Below, piece after piece: positions 9,395 through 19,498 of a DNA stretch of 64,000 bases (positions within the stretch are counted from its first letter, which is position 1; each line of letters opens with the position of its first letter). A program made the translations under genes and the position numbers. Location: NCBI GenBank assembly GCA_014529385.2, contig CM043955.1:149375640-149439639 (forward strand), in the 5' to 3' direction. The notes under the pieces were generated by a model. The model worked only from the letters and a program-made list of their open reading frames with translations, made no database searches and was not told the DNA's origin. Origin of the DNA: Adiantum capillus-veneris (Eukaryota; Streptophyta; Polypodiopsida; Polypodiales; Pteridaceae).

Positions 9395-10462
9395 CAACGT
9401 CTTAGACGCCAACGAGAGGCTAATCTGGGAATCACGCAAGCATTTTTCGAGGACACAGATGACAACTCATTAGAATCTGAGCCACCCCTACGATACCCAA
9501 TTGAGCTAAATAGCCCCTATGGGAAAGTACTATACAATGCCTTATTAGATACAGGAGCTAAACACAATTTTATATCCTATGGAGTTTGGTGTCAATTAGG
9601 GAAACCGACCCTATCCCCGAGTACGATGCAAGTCAAGGGCATTAATAAAAAGAAAACTGCTATTCTTGGAGTCCTTCAGACCCCTGTTGTCTATGACCAT
9701 GGAAGCATAGTGCAGAGGTTTCTAGTCATGCCCGCAGGAGCCATGGAAGGCAACGTAAACCTGGGACGCACGTGGATGTTGGCAACCAAATGCACTATTG
9801 ATTGGGATACTGGTAGTGTCACGACGCGACCATCGACTCTTACCCCTATCAATGAAGCAAAGTCACCTACGTTGCAAACTCTAGCAAAGTTAAAGGATAG
9901 CCAACATTCACAAGCCAAGGTGGTTAACTCGTCTTTGCCGGCTACCCATGAATCTAGCACTTCAACACTTGTAGTTGCAGAAAGCAGTAATATTTCAAGT
10001 ACTCAACCTGCACGACCTAAGAGTACATATCAATGGGTCCCCAAAGCCTTACTTCCAACTACCTCAACCCTCCCATTCATTCCAAGAAAAAATTTCCCGG
10101 GAAAACCAAGAGCGCGCCCTAGGAGAGTAAAGACAAAATCACGATGGATTCCAAAACAACTATTAGAAGCCCAAGGCTACTATGATGGAAATGAGCAAAT
10201 TTGGGTATCTAAACGTAAAATGTGTCCTTCCCTATCGACAACAAACCCCTATGAGTCAAACAGTGTAACGCTAAAGCCAATGGCAGACCGTGGGAAGGGA
10301 AAGATCAGTGAATGCTACACACCTAGTCCAGAGCTAGTTTGGGCTCCAAGGCAAAACCAATTTATTCCACCTAGCTCAGGAAGGGGGGAGTTCCATAAAG
10401 CTTCTAGATCTTCATGTAATACATCCATACAGGTAAAGCTTCTACACAGCCTCCATCTATAG
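9395..10462 (+). CDS. Post-integrase retropepsin-like domain with basic W-x-P-K tail, element A
   Basis: In the integrase frame just after the tandem stops. The segment from about 9490 to 9830 has a canonical aspartic-protease core, LLDTGAKHNFIS near 9542, a middle segment with VQRFLVMPAG, and NLGRTWM near 9762 in the place of the C-terminal ILG-type motif. Length (about 110 residues) and order fit one retropepsin monomer. A basic, Pro/Ser-rich tail with recurring W motifs follows: QWVPK near 10030, RWIPK near 10143, IWVSK near 10200 and VWAPR near 10338. Element C has the same arrangement at 32650-33480. No ATG near the start was identified, so expression would need readthrough, reinitiation or splicing. 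The protease fold is inferred from motifs; activity is unknown. Confidence 0.68.
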   Translation, partial: QRLRRQREANLGITQAFFEDTDDNSLESEPPLRYPIELNSPYGKVLYNALLDTGAKHNFISYGVWCQLGKPTLSPSTMQVKGINKKKTAILGVLQTPVVYDHGSIVQRFLVMPAGAMEGNVNLGRTWMLATKCTIDWDTGSVTTRPSTLTPINEAKSPTLQTLAKLKDSQHSQAKVVNSSLPATHESSTSTLVVAESSNISSTQPARPKSTYQWVPKALLPTTSTLPFIPRKNFPGKPRARPRRVKTKSRWIPKQLLEAQGYYDGNEQIWVSKRKMCPSLSTTNPYESNSVTLKPMADRGKGKISECYTPSPELVWAPRQNQFIPPSSGRGEFHKASRSSCNTSIQVKLLHSLHL

Positions 10463-10680
10463 TAGTGGACCTCCATGAAGCTACAAAAGAATCCACACCT
10501 CCCAGTGTTCAAGAATCACCTGATGAACCACTTCAAGTTCGATCCTGGGAGAGTACCTTACCACCCTTGCAACTTGATGAGGCACCTAGGGTAATAGAAA
10601 ACTACTGGCAAAAATCCTCACCTATTACCAACTGGAACAATCGGTTTCAAAGGGTGACGACATCATTTCAAATGGTATGA
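10463..10680 (+). pseudogene. C-terminal continuation of the post-integrase ORF, element A
   Basis: After the stop at 10460-10462 coding character continues in another frame from about 10465 (VDLHEATKESTPPSVQESP ... ENYWQKSSPITNW) to a stop near 10680. It is Pro/Ser-rich like the preceding tail and is best read as the same ORF after a small indel. The following 240 bp to 10926 has no ORF. Confidence 0.4.
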
Positions 10681-10926
10681 TCTACCCAAGGAAGAGGGGA
10701 GTGTTTGTGGACATCCATCATTCACTTGCTTCCCTCTCAACCTTTCTCCCTGACCTCTTAATCTCCAATCTTAGGGAATGTATATATAAAGCCTTATACT
10801 CACAAAAACAAGATAAAAAAGTAAAAGAGCAAGAGCCATAACACAAATCATAAAAACAAATTATGCACAACAACACGACCCTTGTAATATTTGCACTCTA
10901 ACCATCATCTATTTGTGTGTACAGAT

Positions 10927-11304
10927 ATGGCTAGTACGCTAGAGTCATCCACTCGTGCCTTGGTTGAGAGGTACCCTCGTTACTTTTCACAAATATTTCA
11001 CATTGTCTTTCCAGTGCTTGCATGTGAATGGGATTTGATAGGTATGCTAGCATGTGAGAGGAATTTTGAGGAGTTAGAATGGCTGATACGTCTCTTGACC
11101 ACGTCTGATCCATACTTAGTAGAGAGCGTTTCTCCCATTGCACAAGCCCACCCTTTTGACCAAGATGACTATAGGCGTATAGTGACCTTCTTAGTAAACA
11201 TGGGCACCTATGATGAAGAAGAAAATTTACACGACTACACGGATGGCACATATGGTCTCATGGATGATGACTTTGTTTATCTCGACGACAAAGATAGGGG
11301 TTGA
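10927..11304 (+). CDS. Intact small 3' ORF of element A, unknown function
   Basis: A 125-codon frame beginning MASTLESSTRALVERYP. I do not recognise the family. The N-terminal two thirds is mixed hydrophobic/charged and probably helical (YFSQIFHIVFPVLACEWDL, FEELEWLIRLL). The C-terminal third is strongly acidic (YDEEENLHDY, MDDDFVYLDDKD). There is no signal peptide or zinc motif. The sequence immediately before the ATG, a pyrimidine-rich stretch ending TTTGTGTGTACAG at about 10911-10923, looks like a splice acceptor, and GTAAGT at the end of the left LTR (755-760) could be the donor. That would give a subgenomic mRNA as for env-like ORFs of other plant Gypsy elements. Its being open while pol is broken suggests either late loss of pol or selection. 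Confidence 0.55.
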   Translation: MASTLESSTRALVERYPRYFSQIFHIVFPVLACEWDLIGMLACERNFEELEWLIRLLTTSDPYLVESVSPIAQAHPFDQDDYRRIVTFLVNMGTYDEEENLHDYTDGTYGLMDDDFVYLDDKDRG

Positions 11305-12708
11305 GCCTTAGGGTTTCCCCCCAACCTCTACAATATCCTATTCCCTTGACTCTCTAGGGGGAGTGCAAATAATTAGGTTAGGGTTCCTTATGTTTTTTGT
11401 TGTGTTCAATAACTGTTGGTACCTTTTTCCACTAATGTGCCTCCTGGAGGTATTCCTTTTGTTTCCTAGTGTGTACAGGAGCGTGTTGCTATTATTAGGA
11501 TTTGGACCTTCATGGAATCTTTATCTCGACTCACTCTTCAAATCAAGCGCGAGCATCGACACAAACAGGTGTTTCTTGTCCATTAGCATTGCCCCTTATC
11601 TTTTTTGCATCTATGATTGTCAGCTTTAATTGTGATTGGTAGCCTAATATTCACCGCATTTGCTTAGTATCAAACATTTAATTCAATGTAATTTTTTGTC
11701 ATAATCACTTGTCTAGGTTTAAAAATCAAGCAGTCCGACAAACTAGTTTGACCAAGTTAGGTGTTAGAAATCTTCTCGTAATACCATGGGGAATGCCTTC
11801 CTAATAATTAATGGTTACTTAGGTTCTTAATCCGATTTAGGCAGCATTGTGTGAAATGTACTAGGGATTTCTAGTGGGCTTGACCCTATTGACCTTTAGC
11901 TTAAGTATTATAAAGGGAGTTTACTAGTGTGATGAGCCTGGGGAGGTGTATCAGTGTTATATGACCCCCCAAAGTTACAAAATTAAAATGCTGAAAAAGA
12001 ACAAACAAAAAATCAAAGTGCCACACTGTAAAATCTTAAGCTGGAAGAGAAATCTCAGCTTGATTTGGTACTTCACTCACATGTATTGCCTATGGTACTA
12101 GAGCCCTAGAGGTTCCCAGTATGGGCGCTTTTACTTGAAAAGCAAAAAACCCAAGGCATACATAATAAGCACACACATCAAAATTGAATCACTGTGAAAA
12201 GACTTTGGGGGGTCAAGAAAAAGTAATCAGTCAGGCGATGATTTCATGAGAAATTCCTTTTATGGTAGCTTAACTACAAGGTCTTCTAGATATAGCCTCT
12301 AGTCAGCCCTCGAACATGAATACTTGGTTCTTGCGATTAAACAACTTAATTGACCACAGAAAATTAAGAAGCTTACCCATGGTATTAATATTCGATCTCT
12401 AGTCCCTTTCGACCGTCAAATTAGCGACCCCAGACTTGTTTAATTTTTTACCTTTACATCTGTTTATGCATTTGATTACATTGCAATTTAATGTTCATTA
12501 TTGACAAATTGTTTGAAATTCTTTTACCAATCAATTTGTCTACCTAAAACTGCAAATGCTTTTTAATCACTTATGAGAATGCAATTACTGTGCCAATGTT
12601 GTTTGATTTTGCAGTGACTGAAGAAGGCTAAGGACATTCATCTCAAATGCTCTTCCACCTCGACGAACGAGCTTCAACTCAATAGCTTCCGAGGACGGAA
12701 TCTACATC
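11305..12708 (+). other. 3' noncoding region of element A
   Basis: About 1.4 kb without a supported gene; an 88-codon hydrophobic frame at 11363-11629 has no recognisable domain. Acceptor-like sequences occur near 11478 (GTGTGTACAG) and 12602-12614 (TTTGATTTTGCAG), so introns in this region are possible. No repeat was found. Confidence 0.5.
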
Positions 12709-12721
12709 AGGAAGGGGGGCA
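12709..12721 (+). other. Polypurine tract of element A
   Basis: AGGAAGGGGGGCA directly before the right LTR; primer for plus-strand DNA synthesis. Element C has almost the same tract (AGGAAGGGGGGAA). Confidence 0.9.
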
Positions 12722-13035
12722 TGTTAACCCTCACGGCTCACAGACACCCCATCACCTACGACGGACGTGTATTATGTATTTGGTAGAGTCAAGTACCGGG
12801 CTTGTCGGACCAATAGGAAAAGGGTAAGAGTGATCGCCGATGAGAGGCACACTCTAACTGGGACATTCAAGGGATTAGTTGGCTAAGCATGGGCGCCCAA
12901 GTGTGAATGGGGTGAGCTCATATAAAAGCCAACTAAACCTAAAATTCACTCATTCTCTCATTTGTGCAATAGAGGAGTGCTCTTGCTCCATCTCCATCTC
13001 CATCTTCTTCTTCTTCACCTCCTTGTGTGTGTGTA

Positions 13036-13073
<38 letters not shown>

Positions 13074-13311
13074 TGCGATCGAGCATTGCGGTGGCACGAC
13101 GGCGGTGAAGCGGTTGAGCGCGACGTAGCGGCGTCTCCTTCTTCTTCGCGGTGAGGAATCCTCCACGGTAGGAGCATAGAGCGGTGAGTGACACACCATT
13201 GCCCTCTTTTGAGTTTACTAGTTAAGCTAGTTGTGTGCTTGGAGCCGTCTATGGCTCGCACACGGTGTAACGGCAAGTCCCTTGCTTCGACAGTGTGGCA
13301 AGGAGCGCACA
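12722..13311 (+). repeat. Right LTR of element A
   Basis: 590 bp, same start as the left LTR and ending GCGCACA. From 12722 to 13023 it matches the left LTR with about five transitions. It keeps about 200 bp (roughly 13056-13270) that the left LTR lacks, between the microsatellite and the CCTTGCTTCGACAGTG end segment. The next five bases are GTTAC. Confidence 0.92.
13024..13073 (+). repeat. (TG)n(GA)n microsatellite in right LTR of A
   Basis: A TG tract with one interruption runs into GA repeats. The left LTR has only a longer TG tract here. Confidence 0.95.
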
Positions 13312-14490
13312 GTTACTTCCAAGTGCAATGAGATTGGGCTTGGGCAAATGTGACAAAGATCATTGCACCAAAGCTTTCGAACAGGTACGCTAGAAGAGGC
13401 ACAAAATGCACTTGTAAAAGCAACTTTTTCACTAGGAATGTATTACTCATGGTTGACAGCCATCATTGGAAACATGCATGGAAGAAAATTGGTGAGTATG
13501 GTCTAGGATTTTCAGCCCCTTTGTATCACACAATACGGAATGATCTCTTGAAAAAATGTTACGCCAAAGTAAAAGAGCGTGTTTCCAAAAAACTTCTTGG
13601 GAATATATCACTTTTAGGGTACACATTGCCAGTGATGATTGGTCAAATATTTAGAGAAGAGTACTAATCAATGTTATGTTGATTTGTTGAAGGGGAGCGA
13701 TGTTTATAAAAGCTATCACAATCTTAGTGCTATAAAAGTGGAAAATATTTTGTTGAGGTCTTGATTAATGTAATTAAAGAAATTGGTGTTGAACGTGCCA
13801 TTCAAGTAGTCATGGACAATGCAAAGAATTGTAAAAATACTGGTAACATCATCAAAAAGTGCTTCCACACATTTACGCCAATGGTCAATACACGCAGTTT
13901 CAACTCGGTGCTAAAAGATTGGTATGTTAGTGAAGAAGCTACATGGTTTGCCAAAATAATTAACATAGCGTTGCAAGTTGTGAAATCCATGTTGAAACGA
14001 CAAAGAGTGCTTGATTAGTACATGATGCACATGTCAGTTATGTTGAAATTGCATGTTGATACTTGGTTTTACATGCACTATTACACATTGGAATCACTCC
14101 TACAAAATAAGAGCGTTGTGATTGATAATTTCATCTACACAAAATTTGACGAATAGTAGCTTGACCAATCTGAACGAGTGAAAGAGAAAATTACAAGTTT
14201 ATGTGGATCCATAAATAAGCCTGCTTGGTGGAGGAGTGTAATGGATGCATACCACGTAATGATACCCGTTATGTTTGCAATTCGCAACCTTGATCAGAAG
14301 GTCCCAAATCTGGGCAAAGTGTGGATGACTTGGTGGACGGTCCAAAAAATTTAGAAAATCTTGAGGAGTTAAAAGAGTCTATAGTAGAGAAGGAGTGGCG
14401 AATACCATTCTCACAAAACAACAAAAAGTTTTGTCTAAGTACTTTCATGCAAGGTGGAAGAGTACTCATAGTCCACTCCATAGCGTGGCT
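13312..14490 (+). pseudogene. hAT transposase copy A, DUF659 and middle region
   Basis: Degenerate coding remains of a hAT-superfamily transposase. Around 13480-13670 the text follows the DUF659 order (GEYGLGFSAPLYHTIRNDLL ... SKKLLGNISL). Around 13750-13870 the hallmark block reads LINVIKEIGVERAIQVVMDN followed by AKNCKNTGNIIKK. Later pieces match the hAT middle region (INKPAWWRSVMDAYHVMIP, IRNLDQKVPNLGKVW) near 14210-14320, then a piece near 14440-14490 corresponding to FHARW...HSPLHSVA. Several stops and frameshifts break it. Two retrotransposons split it: A before 13312 and B after 14490. The orthologous piece of hAT copy B is at 26900-27000. Confidence 0.8.
14486..14490 (+). repeat. Target site duplication of element B, left copy
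   Basis: TGGCT, repeated exactly at 19499-19503 on the other side of the Copia element. Confidence 0.93.
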
Positions 14491-14717
14491 TGTTGGAATC
14501 AGGGTTTCAGAGAAACGCACACAGCTTGGAGAAGACAAAGGAAGCTCAAGGCACACAATTGAGAGTGTGTTACTTAGTGTGCAATGGAAAGATAGATAGC
14601 CCTAGAATGAATGGGCGTATATACAATGCACGGGGATAAAAACCTCCTAAAGAGGAAAAAATGCCCCGACGGTCCTAGTTTGTTCACACAGATCACTACC
14701 ACATGTATATGGTAACA
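14491..14717 (-). repeat. 3' LTR of element B
   Basis: 227 bp, TGTTGGAATC at the plus-strand left edge and GGTAACA at the right edge; matches 19271-19498. Confidence 0.94.
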
Positions 14718-14730
14718 AATCCCCCCTGGA
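14718..14730 (-). other. Polypurine tract of element B
   Basis: On the minus strand CCAGGGGGGATT lies directly before the 3' LTR. Confidence 0.88.
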
Positions 14731-14792
14731 GTGATGCGATCAACGAGAGTTGGCACATGAGTAAAGGGAAGTGCCATGACCTGAGGACATGA

Positions 14793-15290
14793 TTATTCCA
14801 CAAAGGGAAGTAAGCCCAAAGCTTTGTGGAAATCTTTGAACTTCTCACAAGAAAATGACTTTGTGAAAAGATCTGCAAGGTTGTCCTGTGTTGGCACATA
14901 AGCCAAGTTGATCTCTCCTGCTGAGAGCCTCTCCCTGACATAGTGGTAATGCACCTCAATGTGCTTTGTGCGAGCATGAAAAACTGGGTTCCTTGCAACT
15001 ACCAATGTGCTCTGACTGTTAGTGTAGATAGTGTTGGCAGTGTCCTATCCAACACCCAAATCATCCATAAGGCGTCTAAGCCATACACACTCAACCGTAG
15101 GTGTGAAGACTTCCCTGTACTCAGCCTCACAACTTGAAGTGACCACAGTAGGTTGCTTCTTGCTCAACCATGATATACATGAATTGCCAAGCATGAAACA
15201 AAAACCACTTGTGGACACTCATGTGTCAAAACAACCAGCCCAATTTGAGTCCGAAAAAGCATGTAAGTGTGGCGGCAATGATCCCCCCTT
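14793..15290 (-). pseudogene. pol: RNase H of element B
   Basis: Copia RNase H that degrades the RNA of the RNA-DNA hybrid. Clear 3' part on the minus strand from 15005: VVARNPVFHARTKHIEVHYH, followed by LAYVPTQDNLADLFTKS, the standard Copia C-terminal block. The upstream part (15290-15010) is readable only in pieces, for example the DNQSTL-type segment appearing as TNSQSTL. It is interrupted by stops and frameshifts. Confidence 0.85.
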
Positions 15291-15299
15291 GGGGTAAAA

Positions 15300-16434
15300 C
15301 AAGCCAAAATGTAAAGTGCCACTAAGGTAGTGGAAAATCCTCTTGATAGCCTGCCAATGATTAGACCCTGGGCTATGCATAAACCTACTGACCTGTGAGA
15401 CTACAAACTAAATAACCGGTCTCGTGTTGCATCCATAAATGAGGCAACCAACAGTAGTTTGATAAAGAGTGACATCAATAGGATTGCCAGAATCATGTAG
15501 ACTCAACTTCAAACCTGTTTCCATGGGAGTGGCAATAGGTTTGCAATCCTCAAGTCCAAACTTACATAGGAATGTCTCTATGTAACTTTTTTTAAAACGA
15601 GGCAATACCACCATCACACTGCTTAAACTGTATGCCCAAGTAATCATACAACAGCCCCAAATATTTCATCTTGAAAGTAGCATTCAAACCAGCCTTAAAT
15701 TACGAAAAATGTCTCTCATTTGGTCCAGTGATCAGCAAATCATCTACATAAAGAACAAGAATGATAAGTGCATCACCCTCAAGCTTTACATACAATCTAC
15801 TTTCTGTTGGACTGTTATAAAAGCCTCGTTTGACCAAATGAGTGTCATCTTTCTCATACCAAGCACGAGGAGATTGCTTCAACCCATACAGAGCCTTCTT
15901 ACATCTGCACACTTTGTCCTCTTGCCCTTTCTTGACAAAACCGCGAGGCTGCATTACATAAACTTACTCAAATATGTCACCATTCAAGAAAGAAGTAACA
16001 ATGTTTGATTGATGTACATCCCAACCAAAATGAGATGTCAATGCACATAGAAAATGCACAGTAGTCATACAACAAGTGGGAGAAAAATTCTCTTCATAAT
16101 CTATGCCTTTTTGTTGTGCATAACCCTTTGCAACAAGTCGAGCCTTATGGCGATCGATCTCACCATCCGGCTTGCGTTTCAACTTGTAAACCCACTTTGT
16201 ACCAATGGCCTTTTTTCTAGGAGGCAAATCACATAAAGTCCATGTGTCATTTTCTATAAGTGCATCATATTTTGATTGCATGGCAGCCATCCAATTTTTG
16301 GAATTTTGTGCTTCATCAAAAGACAGAGGTTCCTCAACATCATGTAAGCTAGACAGAGCCAAATCATAACAATCTGATGCATAAGATGCATGGCTAGAGC
16401 CTGAACGAGTACGACTAGACAAAGGTGCATCCAA
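15300..16434 (-). pseudogene. pol: Reverse transcriptase of element B
   Basis: RVT_2-type Copia RT, read on the minus strand. The N-terminal block is NSKNWMAAMQSKYDALIEND with TKWVYKLKRKPDGEIDRHKA and RLVAKGYAQQKGIDYEENF near 16150-16330. Then come TSFLNGDIFE near 15970, KKALYGLKQSPRAWYEK near 15880 and the catalytic LYVDDLLITG near 15730. A stop follows GDIFE and frameshifts break the part after 15700; a GLEDCKPIATPME segment, typical of the RT/RNase H connection, is near 15540. All motifs are in the expected order. Confidence 0.92.
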
Positions 16435-16567
16435 TTACTATCACGCAATGTATGCACCAGCCATTTTGGCATACCTCTAGCCTGCTCATTTTTAGCCCTT
16501 TCCTCATCAAGTACATCATGTACATCTAGATCAGTAATATGCTAATCTATAACATTTTTGAAAACCC

Positions 16568-17540
16568 TCATAGGCTGTACATTGCCTCATTGGAATTTAC
16601 ATTCAAACTTCCACCACTAAAAAGAGGCAACAAACTGTCATAAATGTCCTGTGAGCTTACATTATTGTCTCTAGTACATGATAGTAAGGGCTGAACAGAA
16701 TCTTCCACAAACACTACATCCCGTGAAACCAGAATACGCTTTGTTTGTGGATGATACAACCTATAACCTTTTCTTTCAGCACTATAACCAAAAAAATTAC
16801 ATTTGATAGCCTTATCATCCAATTTTCTACGTTGTGTTTGTGGCACCAAAGCATATGCCAAACAGCCAAAAACACGCATGTGTTCAATAGAAGGATTTCT
16901 ATCATGCCGTGCTTCATATGGAGTAATAGACTGCAAAGCTTTCCTAGGATACCTGTTAAGTATATAAGTGGCACACATGATGGCCTCAAGCCAAAAAGAA
17001 TGCGGCAAAGCTTGACTTTCGACCATACATCGTGCCATTTCTGTAATAACCTATTTTTCCTCTTGGCAACATCATTTTTTTGAGGTGGATAAGGCATTAA
17101 ATGCATTAAATTCATGAGACATATACTCCCCCCCTCGATCAAAACGGAGGGTTCCCATAGTACATTTCGATACATTTTTAGCCATAGCCAGAAATTATTT
17201 GAGGCACATAAAAACTTTAGACTTTGCTTTAAGTAGAAATATCCATGCATGTCCGGAGTAATCAGCAATGGAAGTCACAAAGTACAGGTTATTGCCGAAG
17301 GACGGAGTTTGCATGGGCCCACAAATATCACTATGCACAAGCTGCAACCTGCATGTGGCCCTAACTGAACCATCCTTTGGAAACTTATAACGCTACATTT
17401 TACCCAAAATACAACCTTCACAAACAAGTTTGACAGGTGCCTCAAGAGGCGGCAAAGAAGCAACCATATCATATTTTTGCAACATAGCACACTGGCAAAA
17501 TTCAGATGTCCAAAACGTGCATGCCATAGTTTTGCATCTG
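16568..17540 (-). pseudogene. pol: GAG-pre-integrase end and integrase of element B
   Basis: Minus-strand remains of the Copia integrase in several frames. The best frame (17038-16568) has MVESQALPHSFWLEAIMCAT, LNRYPRKALQSITPYEA and HMRVFGCLAYALVPQTQRRK, the standard C-terminal half of the core, followed by a GYSAERKGYRLYHP segment. The upstream half with the first catalytic Asp lies in other frames and is heavily damaged. It ends in a spacer before RT. Confidence 0.82.
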
Positions 17541-17550
17541 AAACAGCCCT

Positions 17551-17973
17551 TCAATCTGCAACTAAATTTGCAAAAAAAATTCCACGCTTGTCATACAAAG
17601 TGATTTTATACATCCCACGGCACAACAGGCCAGATGCAACAATTTCATCACCAAAGCTGAGATCATGGACTATACATCTGTCATCCACAAACTTGACTAC
17701 AAGTCCAAGTCTAACAAGTGAAGATACAGACAAAAGATTCTTCTTGATCACTGGTGCATAAAGTGCATCTACAAGTGTGAAAGAACTGCCATTTGCAGCA
17801 GTAAGCACAATCTTTCTAGCTCCTTGAACCGGATAAGAGGCATTGTTAGCACAAGTGACTGAATTCCCATGAGGGATAGACTCGAGAGAGGTGAACAATT
17901 CACGATGTGAGGTAATGTGCTTTGCAGCACCACTGTCAAAATACCACACATGTGAATCTGCAACAACTGACAT
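17551..17973 (-). pseudogene. pol: Protease and GAG-pre-integrase of element B
   Basis: Minus-strand frame with the Copia aspartic protease: WYFDSGAAKHIT near 17935 holds the active-site DSGA, then LLSVSSLVRLGLVVKF near 17720. It continues in frame from gag after one stop at 17974-17976. The GAG-pre-integrase segment (KLWHARFGHL) follows just downstream, after a stop. Confidence 0.88.
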
Positions 17974-19036
17974 TTATGCATCATGGAAAGTGGGATTATA
18001 GGTACACTCTACACTAAAAGCCCATTTTGCATCAACATCAGCATCACAGTCTCCTTTCATAGAAGACTCAACAATAGCTACATTTGTAGTGGAACCAGCA
18101 TTTGCAGTGGAACCACCCTCTTTCTTCTTTTCCTTTTTGGCCTTCAACTTAGGACGCTGCTTGATCAAGTGATCATTAGCGTTACAATAATGGCAACACA
18201 TCTTTGTATTTCCCTTATTGCCAGAATTTCCAAACAAATTGATGCCATTAGAAGCATCAGGAACATGTGATTTCCACTCGCAGAAGAACCATAAGAATTG
18301 GCTACATTGCTATTACCACCCTTCCTTTGAGAAGCAATAAAAGCTTGTTCAACTGCACGTTGTCTGGTCCTGTTTTTTCTGGAAAGTGACTCTTGTAACA
18401 GCAATGTGCACAATGCATTAAACTTGACAACTTCAGGATTTTCTTGGGTCATAAGTCTCCATGTACTAGCAAAAGTCTGTTTGGCAAGGCATCAAGAATA
18501 GTCTGCACAAGGGAACTCTCTGAAATGACTTCGCCTTCAAAAATAAGTTGATCATTGATATCCTTGACACTAGTAGGGAAAGTGTCCATATCATCTTCCT
18601 CATGCATAATCTTTGATTCCAGCTCTTCACACAGCAAATCAATTTTAGCCTCATTGCCACTTGCATAAAGACCTGCTAGAATATCCCAAGCCTGTTTTGC
18701 AGATTTCGCTGAATGAATGTGAGGAGTAATAGTGTGCTTCACAGACAATGCAATCAACGCATGAGCGTGTGCATCCTTTACATCCCAACAAGCTTGTTCT
18801 GCCGTAGGCAAAACAACTCTAATAGCAGCAATCCTTGCAGCAAGACCTGCAACATCCTCAACATCGCCTACATCCTCAAAACAACCATGACGTACATCAA
18901 TGCCCTACACAATATTCTAGACACCCTTTGACACAAGAACATATTGCATCATGTAAGTCCACATAGGGTAATTGTCCCCATCCAACCTGTCCTCAGTAAT
19001 AAACATCTTGAACACATCTATGTTGTTGTCAGCCAT
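17974..19036 (-). pseudogene. gag: Gag of element B
   Basis: Copia Gag on the minus strand. The ATG at 19036 gives MADNNIDVFKMF followed by LDGDNYPMWTYMMQYVL, the conserved N-terminus. UBN2-type gag text follows: AWDILAGLYASGNEAKIDLL, LESKIMHEEDDMDTF. The zinc knuckle near 18200 reads CHYCNANDHLIKQR, in which the last Cys is replaced by Arg. Stops occur after VLVSKGV and elsewhere, so it is broken. It ends FHDA at 17974, in frame with the protease. Confidence 0.87.
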
Positions 19037-19252
19037 GGAAAATGTATGCACCACCTGATGTGAAAACTGCCTGAAATGAGGAGAAACTGAGTGAGACTAG
19101 CACGTGCTACATAGCACAACCCACAATAGACTATGTGGGACCTGTTATGCATGAATTTTTTGACCCACAAACGCTCGCCAAATCTCACAGAAATCGAAGA
19201 AAGTGAGTAGGTGTGTGCTGGTGCTGCTGGTGACTAAGCCCGAGAGGGTGCA

Positions 19253-19270
19253 ACCTGCTCTGATACCAAT
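19253..19270 (-). other. Primer binding site of element B
   Basis: On the minus strand ATTGGTATCAGAGCAGGT lies immediately inside the 5' LTR; it is complementary to initiator tRNA-Met, the usual Copia primer. Confidence 0.95.
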
Positions 19271-19498
19271 TGTTGGAATTAGGGTTGCAAAGAAACACAC
19301 ACAGTTTGGAGAAGACAAAGGAAGCCCAAGGCACACAGTTGAGAGTGTGTTACTTAGTGTGCAATGGAAAGATAGATAGCCCTAGAATGAATGAGCGTAT
19401 ATACAATGCACAGGGGAAAAAAACTCATAAAGAGGGAAAAAATGCCCCGACGGCCCTAGTGTGTTCACACACATCACTATCACATGTATATGGTAACA
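19271..19498 (-). repeat. 5' LTR of element B
   Basis: 228 bp; on the minus strand it begins TGTTACCATATACATG and ends CTAATTCCAACA. About 92% identical to 14491-14717. Confidence 0.94.

Larger units (their letters stand above)
404..13311 (+). mobile_element. Element A: Ty3/Gypsy LTR retrotransposon, nearly complete
   Basis: A 12.9 kb element with both LTRs, a primer site, a polypurine tract and the order gag, protease, RT, RNase H, integrase, then extra 3' ORFs. Integrase after RNase H is the Gypsy order. The primer site matches the tRNA-Asp type common in plant Tat/Athila-like Gypsy elements. The unique parts of the LTRs (404-705 against 12722-13023) differ at about five positions, all transitions, so insertion was fairly recent. 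Pol nevertheless carries an in-frame TGA at 7212 and a frameshift near 7965, so this copy is probably not autonomous. It interrupts hAT copy A. The near target duplication is GATAC/GTTAC. Confidence 0.93.
14491..19498 (-). mobile_element. Element B: Ty1/Copia LTR retrotransposon, reverse strand
   Basis: A 5.0 kb element with 227-228 bp LTRs, an initiator-Met primer site, a polypurine tract and the Copia order gag, protease, integrase, RT, RNase H on the minus strand. It is a full-length insertion with a perfect 5-bp target duplication (TGGCT) in hAT copy A. The LTRs differ at roughly 17 positions (about 92% identity), so it is older than element A. Many stops and frameshifts make it non-autonomous. 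Length and LTR size are ordinary for Copia. Confidence 0.95.

Noticed and set aside
11363-11629. Hydrophobic 88-codon ORF as an envelope-like transmembrane protein
   Set aside because: No ATG context, signal peptide or cleavage motif, and it lies in AT/T-rich 3' sequence of A.
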